The notes under the pieces were generated by a model. That model did not search any database. It was not told the origin of the DNA and saw only the letters and a program-made list of their open reading frames with translations. Below are positions 32,828 to 40,615 of a stretch of DNA of 64,000 nt, piece by piece. This stretch comes from Acidobacteriota bacterium (GTDB lineage Bacteria > Acidobacteriota > Thermoanaerobaculia > UBA5066), in NCBI GenBank assembly GCA_029781975.1, contig JAKOVQ010000009.1:62001-126000 (forward strand), written 5' to 3'. The translations under genes and the position numbers were made by a program. Positions within the stretch are counted from its first letter, which is position 1. Every line of letters starts with the position of its first letter.

Positions 32828-34577
32828 CGCCGACGAGCCTGCCGAGCGTCGGCGCCAGGTCGTACGGGGTCGACGGGCTCTCGACCGTCGACGGAGCGAA
32901 CGGCCTGCCCCAGAAGATGAGCGGGACGTGCGTGTCGTTCTCCCACTGCGAGCCGTGGCCGGTGCCGCGCGCCGGGTCCCAGTGGATCAGGACGTTCGGG
33001 CGGGGGACGAGGATCGCCTCGCCGGAGCGCTGCGGGTCGTAGTCGTTCCTCACGAAGGAGACCGCCGGGTCCTTCCCGTCCCACGTCGCCCGCTTCGAGG
33101 CGAGGAGGACCTCCTGGACCTCCTCGTGGAAGAGGCGGTCGACGACGGTCGGAAGGACGCGGTCGATGTCCTCGCGCGTCACCTCGCGCCCCTCGGGGCC
33201 GCAGGTCCCTCCGATCGTCCGCAGCGCCGGGAGCGCGGGGAGGTTGTACTTCAGGTCGAACCCCTCCGTGCCGTGGATGGGACGCGCCCCCTCGGGGAGG
33301 CAGAGCTCCTGGCAGAGGGCGCGGTTCAGGCGGGCCGGGAAGCCCGTCATCGCGTACTTGCCGTAGACGAGCCGCCCGCCGGTGAAGAGCTTGTCGCGCT
33401 TCTTCTCGGCTTCGGGGATCACGAGGAAGCCGTGGTCCGCCGAGAGGGCGAGGACCACCTTCCCCTCGGGGAAGGTCCGGTCGAGGGTGAACAGGAGCCG
33501 CCCGAGCTGGACGTCGAGGCGCCTCAGGACGTCGAGGTTCTCCTCCGACTCGGGGCCGTAGTTGTGGGAGACCGTGTCCTGCGCCGAGAAGGAGATCCCG
33601 AGGACGTCGGGGACGTCCCGGTGGCCGAGCTCGAGGTCCGTGTCGGCCAGGGTGGCGAGGGCGAGGTCGGCCACGAGCTCGTCCACGAACGGGCTGTAGT
33701 AGACGCCGGAGAAGTAGCCCTTCTGCGCCCGGGAGAGGTCGTGGTCCCACCCGAGGCCGACGGACGGGACCTGGTAGGGCTCCATGTCGAACGCGGGCGC
33801 GGGGCGCGTCAGCTCCGCCTCCTGCCCGGGGGTGAGGCCGAGGGGGTCTCCCATCTTCCGCCAGAGGAGGCCGACGCGGCGGGGGAGCTGCCCTCCCGCC
33901 ATCTTCTCGTTGAAGCGCCTGACGAGCTTCGCCATGACCGCCCCCTCCGGCGAGGTCGCGTCGTAGGCGGGGGAGGTGACGAACGTCCCGGTCGCCTCGT
34001 CGAACCAGTAGGGCGCGTGCCTGGGGTCCTTCCCGGCGAGGAAGATGGCTGCCCTGTCCTTCCCGGAGAGGGTGACGACCCGGGCCTGGGGGAACTTCTC
34101 GACCAGGCGGTCGCCGAGGGTCGGGATCCGCAGGTTGCCCGGTCCGGGCACGACCTTGGCCTTCTTCGAGACGGCGTCGGTCACCTCCTGGTCGGTGCAG
34201 TAGACCGGCCGGAGCGACCCGTCGGCGCGCGGCTCGTACCAGTTGTTCGCGATGATCCCGGTCCGGCTGGGCGGCGCCCCGGTCCCGAGCGCGGCGTGGC
34301 CCGGTCCCGTCTCGGTGTTGATGTGCAGGTAGCGGCACTGGGCCTCGACCCGCCCCTCGTCGAAGAGGCGCTTCAGCCCGGCGGTGAAGTAGGGCCTGTA
34401 CGAGGCGAGGCGGCTCGCGTTCAGCCCGTCGACCGCGACGACGACGAGGAGGCGCGGCTCGCGGGCGGGGCGGGCGGCGGGACCCTCGCGGCGCGAGGCC
34501 TGGCCGACGGCGAGGAAGGAGGCGGCGAGGGCGGAGGCGGCGAGGAGGGCGGGAAGGCGGAAGCTCTTGGTACTCAT
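32790..34577 (-). CDS. PafA-like alkaline phosphatase / phosphodiesterase
   Basis: 595 residues with an N-terminal signal peptide (FRLPALLAASALAASFLAVGQA). Alkaline-phosphatase superfamily motifs: VVVAVDGL with metal-binding D50, the Thr-nucleophile loop NTETGPGHAALGTG (87-100), 'SADHGF' and the distal 'GSQWENDTHVPLIFWG' His. This is the layout of the calcium-activated PafA group of periplasmic phosphomonoesterases, related to nucleotide pyrophosphatases. It releases phosphate from organic phosphates outside the cytosol. ATG 34577 is chosen over 34643 because TAGAAT at 34609-34614 gives a transcript starting near 34602. Confidence 0.9.
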   Translation of the reverse strand: MSTKSFRLPALLAASALAASFLAVGQASRREGPAARPAREPRLLVVVAVDGLNASRLASYRPYFTAGLKRLFDEGRVEAQCRYLHINTETGPGHAALGTGAPPSRTGIIANNWYEPRADGSLRPVYCTDQEVTDAVSKKAKVVPGPGNLRIPTLGDRLVEKFPQARVVTLSGKDRAAIFLAGKDPRHAPYWFDEATGTFVTSPAYDATSPEGAVMAKLVRRFNEKMAGGQLPRRVGLLWRKMGDPLGLTPGQEAELTRPAPAFDMEPYQVPSVGLGWDHDLSRAQKGYFSGVYYSPFVDELVADLALATLADTDLELGHRDVPDVLGISFSAQDTVSHNYGPESEENLDVLRRLDVQLGRLLFTLDRTFPEGKVVLALSADHGFLVIPEAEKKRDKLFTGGRLVYGKYAMTGFPARLNRALCQELCLPEGARPIHGTEGFDLKYNLPALPALRTIGGTCGPEGREVTREDIDRVLPTVVDRLFHEEVQEVLLASKRATWDGKDPAVSFVRNDYDPQRSGEAILVPRPNVLIHWDPARGTGHGSQWENDTHVPLIFWGRPFAPSTVESPSTPYDLAPTLGRLVGVTLPDAVGTPRL

Positions 34578-34608
34578 CGTGATCGGGGCCGTGGAGCCCG
34601 AAGGGGGG

Positions 34609-34614
34609 ATTCTA
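34609..34614 (-). promoter_or_regulatory. -10 box of PafA-like phosphatase gene
   Basis: TAGAAT on the minus strand, 31 bases before ATG 34577. Confidence 0.45.
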
Positions 34615-34743
34615 GGCCAACGAGGCCCGGCCGAGCCGCGCACGCCGGAGCCCTCGGCTCCCGCGTAGCGGCAGCCGGAGGAGGTGGGGGAGGGCGGGGA
34701 GCAGGCGCGTGACGTGCTGGCGCCGTCGGAGAGGGCTTCGGGG

Positions 34744-36006
34744 TCACGACCTCGCGGGCCGCGAGAACCGCCCGTAGACGTAGCTCCCGCAGCAGCGGGC
34801 GCAGATCGGCAGAGGCTCGCGCGCCAGCTTCTCGCGGAACCGCGCGGCGCGGTCCGACAGCCAGACGTCGCGGAAGCTCTCGCGGCGGACGTTCCCGATG
34901 ACGTAATCGGGGAAGTCGCCGCAGAAGCAGACGTCGCCGTCCGGCTCGACCTGGGCGAAGTACCACGCGACGGGACAGAGGTCGTGGCCGAACGTCCTCG
35001 TCGGCTCGGTGAAGTAGGCGGGGACGTCGCGCGCGGCGACGTCCGGGACGAAGGAGGTCCACGGCCGCCCCTTCACCTCGTCGAGGAGGCGGCGCCTCCG
35101 GATCGCCGCGAGGAGCCTGACCAGCTGCGCCATCCGGGGCGTCCGCGCGGCGTCCGAGCCGCCGGGCCAGGAGAACTCGAATCCGGTCCACGAGGTCGCC
35201 TCGACGCCGAACTCCTCCTTCATCACCTTCTGGTACTCCTTGCCGGCCTCGGTCGGGACGAACCAGCGGAGCCCGAGGTTGACCGTGTCGACGGGAAGGG
35301 CCTGGAGCGCCTCGATCCCGGGCCGGATCTGGTCCATGTTCAGCTCGGTGACCGGGAAGATGGCGACCGTCATCGGCGCCGCGCGACCGAGCTTCCGGCG
35401 CCACCCGTCGACCGCGCGCAGTCCCGCGGCGATCCTCTCGAAGCTCCCGTCGGCGCCGCGGATGGCGTCGTGGACGTCCGGGGTCCCGTCGACCGAGACG
35501 GAGACGACGTCGATCCCCGCCTCCACCAGGTCCCGGGCCACCGTCTCCAGGCGCGAGCCGTTCGTGATCATCGTCAGGGCGAGCCCCCGGCGCTTGATCT
35601 CCCGGACCAGGGGGACGACGTCCGGGTAGAGGAGCGGCTCGCCGCCGAAGAGGCTGACGACGGGGTCGAACGGCGCGATCTGGTCCAGGAGGGTGCCGTA
35701 CTCGGCAAGCGTCAGCTGGCGGCCGAGCCCGAGCAGCTCGCGGATCCTGCTCTTCTCGCTCTCGCCCTCGGTGGTGGCGGGGGCGGACGAGAGGGACCGG
35801 TAGATCCCCGTGTCGCCCCACTGCCCGCACATCTTGCAGCGGAGGTTGCAGAGGTTCGTCAGGCGCAGCTGGACGAACGTGGGCATCGGGACCCCGGCTC
35901 CAGGGTGGCGGGAGAGGTGCGTCTCGACGGCGCGCCGCCCCCGCCGCATCCGGCGGAGGATCCGGCTCCCGACCCGGGCGAGCTGGAGGCCGCGCCTCAG
36001 GCCCAT
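34744..36006 (-). CDS. Radical SAM protein with SPASM-like C-terminal cluster
   Basis: 420 residues. The radical SAM cluster motif CNLRCKMC (C53, C57, C60) is followed by the GGEP motif (LFGGEPLL) and SAM-binding strands. The last 90 residues contain a Cys-rich region: CPVAW, CFCGDF and CARCCGS, as in SPASM/twitch auxiliary Fe-S domains. Such proteins modify peptides or small molecules; no precursor peptide or recognisable partner is beside it, so the reaction is open. An unusual Arg-rich N-terminus of 40 residues precedes the barrel. Cytosolic. Confidence 0.87.
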   Translation of the reverse strand: MGLRRGLQLARVGSRILRRMRRGRRAVETHLSRHPGAGVPMPTFVQLRLTNLCNLRCKMCGQWGDTGIYRSLSSAPATTEGESEKSRIRELLGLGRQLTLAEYGTLLDQIAPFDPVVSLFGGEPLLYPDVVPLVREIKRRGLALTMITNGSRLETVARDLVEAGIDVVSVSVDGTPDVHDAIRGADGSFERIAAGLRAVDGWRRKLGRAAPMTVAIFPVTELNMDQIRPGIEALQALPVDTVNLGLRWFVPTEAGKEYQKVMKEEFGVEATSWTGFEFSWPGGSDAARTPRMAQLVRLLAAIRRRRLLDEVKGRPWTSFVPDVAARDVPAYFTEPTRTFGHDLCPVAWYFAQVEPDGDVCFCGDFPDYVIGNVRRESFRDVWLSDRAARFREKLAREPLPICARCCGSYVYGRFSRPARS

Positions 36007-36078
36007 GGGGCGGGGCGCCGGCGTGTGACGCGCATCACCGGGATCTTAGCGGAGGTGCCCGTGGCGGCGTCGTCCCGG

Positions 36079-36084
36079 TAGAAT
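36079..36084 (+). promoter_or_regulatory. -10 box of the secreted protein gene at 36122
   Basis: TAGAAT, with an AAGGAAGGAG ribosome binding site between it and the ATG. Confidence 0.45.
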
Positions 36085-36121
36085 CGCCGGCGAACGGTCA
36101 GAAGGAAGGAGAACCTCAGAG

Positions 36122-36715
36122 ATGAATTCCGTTGCGTTCCGCCGCCTCTCGCTCCTCGGGCTCTCGGTCCTGGTTGCGGGCTCGCTCGCGCTTCCCGCGG
36201 CGGCCGGCAGCAAGAAGTTCGTCGACTCGGACGCCGCCAAGGAGAAGGACGAGCCGCAGTCGTTCCTCCCCGACTACGACAAGCTGGTCGAGGGGAGCGA
36301 GGCCGACTGGGTCTACTTCAACGGCTACGACGCCAAGGCGATCAAGACGGTCAAGATCAAGGAGTACGGAGTCACCGGGAAGGGGCGCGAAACGAGGGAC
36401 GCCGCCGAGGACGGCCCCGAGTACCTCGACCAGTGGATCTCCCGGTCGAAGAAGCTGGGCTGGGAGGTCGTCAAGAGCGGCAAGGCCGACCTGACGATCG
36501 AGGGGAACGTCGCCCACGCCTGGGAGCCGAGCGGGGCCGCGCGCTTCTGGGGCGGCTGGTACGCGAACCCGGGCGTCGTCCAGGAGCTGATCGGCAAGGA
36601 CGCCTCCGGGAAGATCATCTTCGAGATCCGCCACAAGTCGAAGGGCTCCACGATCCGCGACGCCGTCGAGAACGGCCTCGAGGACGTCGTCAAGACGCTC
36701 GAGAAGGGGAAGTGA
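36122..36715 (+). CDS. Secreted protein of unknown function (DUF4410/DUF3313-like pattern)
   Basis: 197 residues with a clear signal peptide (LSLLGLSVLVAGSLALPAAAG). The mature part is alpha/beta: 'DYDKLVEGSEADWVYFNGY' followed by 'KADLTIEGNVAHAWEPSGAARFWGGWYANPG' and a C-terminal helix 'AVENGLEDVVKTLEKG'. The last pattern resembles envelope proteins of the DUF4410/DUF3313 type that read like a GNA1162-type fold, but I am not certain. Strong AAGGAGGAG-like site before the ATG. Divergent from the radical SAM gene. A strong hairpin follows it. Confidence 0.75.
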   Translation: MNSVAFRRLSLLGLSVLVAGSLALPAAAGSKKFVDSDAAKEKDEPQSFLPDYDKLVEGSEADWVYFNGYDAKAIKTVKIKEYGVTGKGRETRDAAEDGPEYLDQWISRSKKLGWEVVKSGKADLTIEGNVAHAWEPSGAARFWGGWYANPGVVQELIGKDASGKIIFEIRHKSKGSTIRDAVENGLEDVVKTLEKGK

Positions 36716-36726
36716 CGCCCTGACCG

Positions 36727-36759
36727 GGGGGGCCGCGGCGCCGTGCCGCCCGGCCCCCC
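36727..36759 (+). terminator. GC hairpin after the secreted protein gene
   Basis: Nine-base-pair stem GGGGGGCCG/CGGCCCCCC (36727-36735 with 36751-36759), loop of 15. No T-tract. Confidence 0.55.
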
Positions 36760-36840
36760 GGGCCCGGGTCGCCACGGTCCCTCCTCCGACGGCGAAGGGG
36801 GCGCGGCGGTTCCGTTCCCCGCTCCCTTCCGAGTTCAGGC

Positions 36841-36858
36841 GGAGGCCGGGCGGCCTCC
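36841..36858 (-). terminator. GC hairpin after the HpnR-like gene
   Basis: GGAGGCCG and CGGCCTCC arms with a 2-base loop, 10 bases past the stop of the minus-strand gene. Short, so moderate. Confidence 0.4.
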
Positions 36859-36867
36859 GGGCGGCGG

Positions 36868-38319
36868 TCAGGCGCTGAGCGCCCTGTCCGGCAAGGGCTG
36901 GATCTCCTTGGCCCGGATCCCCTCCTCGTGCTCGGCCATGTACGCGCCGGCCTTCATCATCCGCTGGGTCCGGAGGAGCAACCGCGTGAGGGCGGGGAAG
37001 TAGGACGGGCGGACCTGCCGGAGCCAGTCGAGGAGGCTCTTTTCCCCGGAGGTGTTCAGGATCGAGCGCCGCCACGTCTCGGCGTAGAGCTCGAAGAAGC
37101 GGCGGGCCCCCAGCTTCGGCTCCCAGAGGACGTGGTGCATGTCGTACTTGAACCAGGGCTGGCCGTCCAGGACCGAGGAGAGCTGCCGGAAGAGCTCCGT
37201 GCCGGGGAGGGGGGTGAGGATCGTGTACCCGGCGCGCTGGAGCTTGTGGGTGGCGACGAACTCCCAGAGCTCCTCGAAGTCGTGCTCGTCCCAGGCGGGG
37301 TCGACGAGGAAGTTGCCGGTCACGCCGTAGCGCAGGGAGCGGGCGAGCTCGCAGGCGGCGACGGTCTCCTTGACGGAGAGGTCCTTCGTCACGCTGGCCA
37401 GCCCCTTGTCGGTGGCGGCCTCGAGGCCGAAGAAGACGTCGAAGTCCTGCGCGAGGTCGCGCCATGCCTCGAGGAGCTCCGGGTGGCGGGAGACGAGGTC
37501 CGTCCGGCTCTGGACGAGCATCCAGCGCTTCCGGACCCCCCGGGCCTTCAGGGCCTTCGCCAGCTCGAGGCTGCGCGCCGGGTGGTTCCAGAAGAGGTCG
37601 TCGACGACGAAGACGTGGGGGCCGGCCGCCGCGAAGTCGTCGACGACCGCGCCGATGGACCGCTCCCGGAAGGAGCGGCCGTAGAGCGACCAGACGGAGC
37701 AGAACGAGCAGCGGAAGGGGCAGCCGCGCGCCGTCTCGACGACCCAGATCGGGCGGAAGAGGAGGCACTGGTACCGCTTCCGGTAGCGCTCGACGAGGTC
37801 CCGCGCGGGGAGGGGGACGGCGTCGAGCGGGGTCCTCCGCGAGAGCGGCGGCGTGGTGGTCCACTCGCTCCCGCCGACGTGCAGCCGGAGCCCCTCGACC
37901 CCCGTCAGGGGTCGTCCCTTCTCCAGGGCCTCGACGAGCGCGGGGGCGATCTCCTCGCCGTCGTCGAGACTGACGGCGTCCACCTCCGGCGCCTCCAGGG
38001 GGCCCGGGTAGGCCGCGGCGGCGTGGCCGCCGACGAGCACGAACGTCTCCGGCGAGAGCCGCTTCACCGTCCGGGCCGTCTCGAGGACGCGGTCGAACTC
38101 GAGGGCGTGGATGTTGGAGATCCCGACGACGCGGGGGCGGACGCGGCGGATCCAGGACGCGAGGCCCTGCCCGAACCTCTCGTCCACGACGGTGCTCTCG
38201 ACGCCGCGGGCCCTGAGGGCGGCGGCGACGTACTCGAGGCCGAGCGGCTCGGCCCGGAAGAAGGGGCCGAGGCCGAAGCGCTCGTTTCCGGGGTCGGGCC
38301 TGACGAGGAGGACGTTCAT
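36868..38319 (-). CDS. B12-binding radical SAM protein, HpnR-like
   Basis: 483 residues. A cobalamin-binding-like Rossmann domain (about 1-140) precedes the radical SAM barrel with cluster motif CPFRCSFC (C200, C204, C207). The N-terminus (LGLEYVAAAL) and the blocks 'WNHPARSLELAKALKARGVRKRW', 'FFGLEAATDKGLASVTKD' and 'LRYGVTGNFLVDPAWDEHDFE' read very like the hopanoid C-3 methylase HpnR, which transfers a methyl to C-3 of bacteriohopanoids. No squalene-hopene cyclase or other hopanoid gene is in the window, so a related lipid methylase is also possible. An LpxL-like acyltransferase is divergent to it, which supports an envelope-lipid role. Confidence 0.82.
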   Translation of the reverse strand: MNVLLVRPDPGNERFGLGPFFRAEPLGLEYVAAALRARGVESTVVDERFGQGLASWIRRVRPRVVGISNIHALEFDRVLETARTVKRLSPETFVLVGGHAAAAYPGPLEAPEVDAVSLDDGEEIAPALVEALEKGRPLTGVEGLRLHVGGSEWTTTPPLSRRTPLDAVPLPARDLVERYRKRYQCLLFRPIWVVETARGCPFRCSFCSVWSLYGRSFRERSIGAVVDDFAAAGPHVFVVDDLFWNHPARSLELAKALKARGVRKRWMLVQSRTDLVSRHPELLEAWRDLAQDFDVFFGLEAATDKGLASVTKDLSVKETVAACELARSLRYGVTGNFLVDPAWDEHDFEELWEFVATHKLQRAGYTILTPLPGTELFRQLSSVLDGQPWFKYDMHHVLWEPKLGARRFFELYAETWRRSILNTSGEKSLLDWLRQVRPSYFPALTRLLLRTQRMMKAGAYMAEHEEGIRAKEIQPLPDRALSA

Positions 38320-38390
38320 GCGTGACGGTCTCGCTTGGGCCCCGCAGGTCCGGGCGCGAGCCGCTCGGACCGGTAGCCGCGTGGCAATCC

Positions 38391-38396
38391 TAAACT
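38391..38396 (+). promoter_or_regulatory. -10 box of the acyltransferase gene
   Basis: TAAACT ends 10 bases before the ATG at 38407. Confidence 0.45.
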
Positions 38397-38406
38397 ACAC
38401 GGCCTG

Positions 38407-39327
38407 ATGGAGGGAGGGTCGCAGCGCGGGCGGAAGAAGTGGGTGCGTCACGGCCTCTCGAACGCCGTCGTCTACGGGGGGCTCTTCCACGGAGCGGCGA
38501 GGCTCCCGATGCCCGTCCTCGACGCGATCAACGTCACCGGGAACTCCCTCGCGATCGTCCTCCTGCGCCGGACCGTGCGCGACGTGGCCGACAACTTCGA
38601 GAAGGCGCTCGGCGTGCCGCCGCGCGAGGCGCGGCGGCTGGCGCGCGCCCTCTTCTTCGAGTACGGGCGGAACACGATCGACTCGTGGCGGTGCCGGACG
38701 GGGATCGAGCGGCTGGTGCCGCGCCTCGCTTCGTTCGACGAGGACGAGGCCGTCCTCGCGAGCGCGCGGAGGGACGGTCGGGGCTTCCTCCTCGTCTCCG
38801 CCCACGTCGGCAACTGGGAGATGGGGGCCGTCTCCCTCCGGGCTCACGGCCTCGTCCCGGCCGTGGTCGGCCAGCCCGAGCTCGACCCGGCCGTCCAGAG
38901 GATGAGGCGGGAGATCCGGGACCGGCTCGGCGTCGAGTCGATCGACATCGGCTCCTCGATGGCGACGGCGCTCAGGGTCCGCGCCGCCGTCGACCGCGGC
39001 TGCGCGGTGGCCCTGGTGGCCGACCGCGCCTACGAGGAGGACCACGTCGTCGTCAGCCTCTTCGGGCGCCCCACGCGGTTCCTGAGGTCGCCCGCTCTCC
39101 TCGCCCGCTTCTGCCGCTGTCCCATCCTCCCCGGCTTCTTCCTCCGCGGGCCCGACGGGAGCTACCGGAGCGCGTGGGGCGAGGTGCTCGAGCCGGACGA
39201 CCGCCTCGACCCCGACGCGGACGCGGCCCGCCTCATGGGCGCCGTCGCGGCGACCGTCGAGCGCGTCGTCCGGGAGGGACCGACCCGGTGGTTCAACTTC
39301 TACCGCTACTGGGGCGACGCGCCGTGA
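38407..39327 (+). CDS. LpxL/HtrB-family lysophospholipid acyltransferase
   Basis: 306 residues. The catalytic HxxxxE motif is HVGNWE (H133, E138) in 'SAHVGNWEMG', and the family's N-F-x-x-A region (NFEKALG) and 'LVADRAYEEDHVVVSLFGRP' block are present. LpxL/LpxM/HtrB enzymes add secondary acyl chains to lipid A on the inner membrane; PatA-like mycobacterial enzymes act on glycolipids. Without Lpx neighbours the acceptor is uncertain. Near-leaderless by its -10 box. Its 3-prime flank carries the palindromic tandem repeat. Confidence 0.85.
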   Translation: MEGGSQRGRKKWVRHGLSNAVVYGGLFHGAARLPMPVLDAINVTGNSLAIVLLRRTVRDVADNFEKALGVPPREARRLARALFFEYGRNTIDSWRCRTGIERLVPRLASFDEDEAVLASARRDGRGFLLVSAHVGNWEMGAVSLRAHGLVPAVVGQPELDPAVQRMRREIRDRLGVESIDIGSSMATALRVRAAVDRGCAVALVADRAYEEDHVVVSLFGRPTRFLRSPALLARFCRCPILPGFFLRGPDGSYRSAWGEVLEPDDRLDPDADAARLMGAVAATVERVVREGPTRWFNFYRYWGDAP

Positions 39328-39386
39328 CCCGGCCCGGCCCCCGGAACCCGGCCTCCCCCTGATTCACCGACAGGCGCTGATCGCTC

Positions 39387-39451
39387 GGAGGGGGGTTCGG
39401 GGGGCACCGGCGGCAGGCCCGAAGGGCCCGGGTTCCCCCTGATTCGCTTCA
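39387..39451 (+). repeat. Palindromic repeat, copy 1 (65 bp)
   Basis: First of two copies (64 of 65 identical) separated by 19 bases. Each contains an inner GGCCC-GAA-GGGCC hairpin; in copy 2 the outer arms GGGGGAACC and GGTTCCCCC are complete, here one base differs. A partial third copy (CTCCCCCTGATTCACC) lies just upstream, near 39352-39368. Confidence 0.85.
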
Positions 39452-39470
39452 GGAGAGGTCGAGCCCGGTG

Positions 39471-39535
39471 GGAGGGGGGTTCGGGGGGAACCGGCGGCAG
39501 GCCCGAAGGGCCCGGGTTCCCCCTGATTCGCTTCA
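39471..39535 (+). repeat. Palindromic repeat, copy 2 (65 bp)
   Basis: Second copy, differing from copy 1 at one base. Outer stem GGGGGAACC/GGTTCCCCC encloses the inner GGCCC-GAA-GGGCC stem. Its last four bases supply the TGA stop of the LuxR-family gene on the minus strand. The pair lies between convergent genes, so it could serve as a bidirectional terminator or be a dispersed REP-like element. Confidence 0.85.
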
Positions 39536-40198
39536 AATGAGCTGGTTCTGGTACGCGTAGACGACCGCTTCCAGCTTCGAGTGGACGCCCAGCTTCCGGA
39601 GGATGTTCTGGATGTGGTTCCGGACCGTCACGTCGCTGATGAACAGCTGCTCGCCCATCTCCTCCGTCTTCTTCCCCTCGGAGAGGAGCCGGAGGACCTC
39701 GCGCTCGCGCTTGGTGAGCGGGGCCGGCGCGGGGCGGGGCGGGGTGATCTGCGCGAGGGACGCCTGCGGGAGCGGGCCGGAGAACCGGGCGAAGAAGCCG
39801 CCGGGGTCGGGGTGCGCCGAGCCGGAGTCGGAGAGGATGTGGACCAGCGTCGTCAGCTCCGGCCGCTGCCCGGGGATCGAGAGGATCGAGCAGCGGAGGC
39901 GCCGAGGGCCGTCGTTCCGCGACTCGAGGACGATCTCGAACGGCTGGATCGTCTCCCCGCGGTCCCGCATCTTCAGGATGGGGCACTCGGCGAAGCAGTA
40001 CCGGTTCCCGTAGACGTCGCGGCCCGAGAGGGCGCCGTAGCAGTTGCGCCCGAGGACGTCCGCGGCGGCGTACCCGAGGAGCCGCTCCGCCCCGATGTTC
40101 CAGAGGACGATCCGGTCGCTCGAGTCGATCGCGAAGACCGCCTTTCCGCTCTGGGAGAGGAGCTCGAGAAGGTCCTCGTGGCTGTCGGGCGCGTGCAT
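39533..40198 (-). CDS. PAS-LuxR response regulator-like transcription factor
   Basis: 221 residues. An N-terminal PAS domain (about 8-120, 'AVFAIDSSDRIVLWNIGAERLLGY') is joined to a C-terminal LuxR-type helix-turn-helix (about 160-215, 'LTKREREVLRLLSEGKKTEEMG' and 'SDVTVRNHIQNILRKLGV'). Cys residues in the PAS part (RNCYGAL, YCFAECPIL) might bind a metal or haem, which is inference. It should be a cytosolic transcription regulator that senses a small ligand. ATG 40198 sits 10 bases after a TAGAAT box; the longer frame starts upstream of the box. The stop codon lies in the repeat. Confidence 0.9.
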   Translation of the reverse strand: MHAPDSHEDLLELLSQSGKAVFAIDSSDRIVLWNIGAERLLGYAAADVLGRNCYGALSGRDVYGNRYCFAECPILKMRDRGETIQPFEIVLESRNDGPRRLRCSILSIPGQRPELTTLVHILSDSGSAHPDPGGFFARFSGPLPQASLAQITPPRPAPAPLTKREREVLRLLSEGKKTEEMGEQLFISDVTVRNHIQNILRKLGVHSKLEAVVYAYQNQLI

Positions 40199-40208
40199 GG
40201 GCCGCGGG

Positions 40209-40214
40209 ATTCTA
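40209..40214 (-). promoter_or_regulatory. -10 box of the PAS-LuxR gene
   Basis: TAGAAT on the minus strand, overlapping the stop of the pterin dehydratase gene, 10 bases before ATG 40198. Confidence 0.5.
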
Positions 40215-40556
40215 GCGTCCGTTCCCGGGACCGGCACCCCGGGGATCCCCGCCGGGCGCGCCCGCCGCAGCGGCGGCGTTCTCGAGCTGGGCCGCCAGGC
40301 GGAAGTCGAGCTCGGTCACCCCGCCCGCGTCGTGCGTCGAGAGGGAGACCGAGACCCGCGAGTAGACGTTCGTCCATTCCGGATGGTGGTCCATCCGCTC
40401 GGCGGCGAGCGCTCCGCGGGTCATGAACCCGAAAGCCTCGGAGAAGTCGCGGAAACGGTAGTCGCGGTGGAGGGCGCCGTCCGCGAAGGACCACTCAGGG
40501 AGCGCCGCGAGGCGTTCGGAGATGGCGGCGGAGTCCAGGCGGGGAGGGCGGGCCAT
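40212..40556 (-). CDS. phhB: Pterin-4-alpha-carbinolamine dehydratase
   Basis: 114 residues, the usual length of PCD/DCoH. The catalytic block 'MDHHPEWTNVYSRVSVSLSTHDAGGVTELDF' is present: the two adjacent His, the later His and the Asp-x-Gly-Gly-Val-T turn all match. It dehydrates 4a-hydroxytetrahydrobiopterin to quinonoid dihydropterin; in bacteria without phenylalanine hydroxylase it may serve molybdopterin or folate metabolism. No hydroxylase gene is adjacent. TAGAAT at 40571-40576 precedes the ATG by 14 bases. The C-terminal 25 residues are a non-conserved Gly/Ala tail. Confidence 0.93.
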   Translation of the reverse strand: MARPPRLDSAAISERLAALPEWSFADGALHRDYRFRDFSEAFGFMTRGALAAERMDHHPEWTNVYSRVSVSLSTHDAGGVTELDFRLAAQLENAAAAAGAPGGDPRGAGPGNGR

Positions 40557-40570
40557 GGTCGACGAGCGGG

Positions 40571-40576
40571 ATTCTA
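40571..40576 (-). promoter_or_regulatory. -10 box of phhB
   Basis: TAGAAT on the minus strand, 14 bases before ATG 40556, back to back with the mnmA promoter. Confidence 0.45.
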
Positions 40577-40599
40577 ACGGACGGATGTCGGGCAGGGGG

Positions 40600-40605
40600 T
40601 AAACT
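40600..40605 (+). promoter_or_regulatory. -10 box of mnmA
   Basis: TAAACT, 10 bases before GTG 40616. Confidence 0.45.
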
Positions 40606-40615
40606 GATCGGTTCG

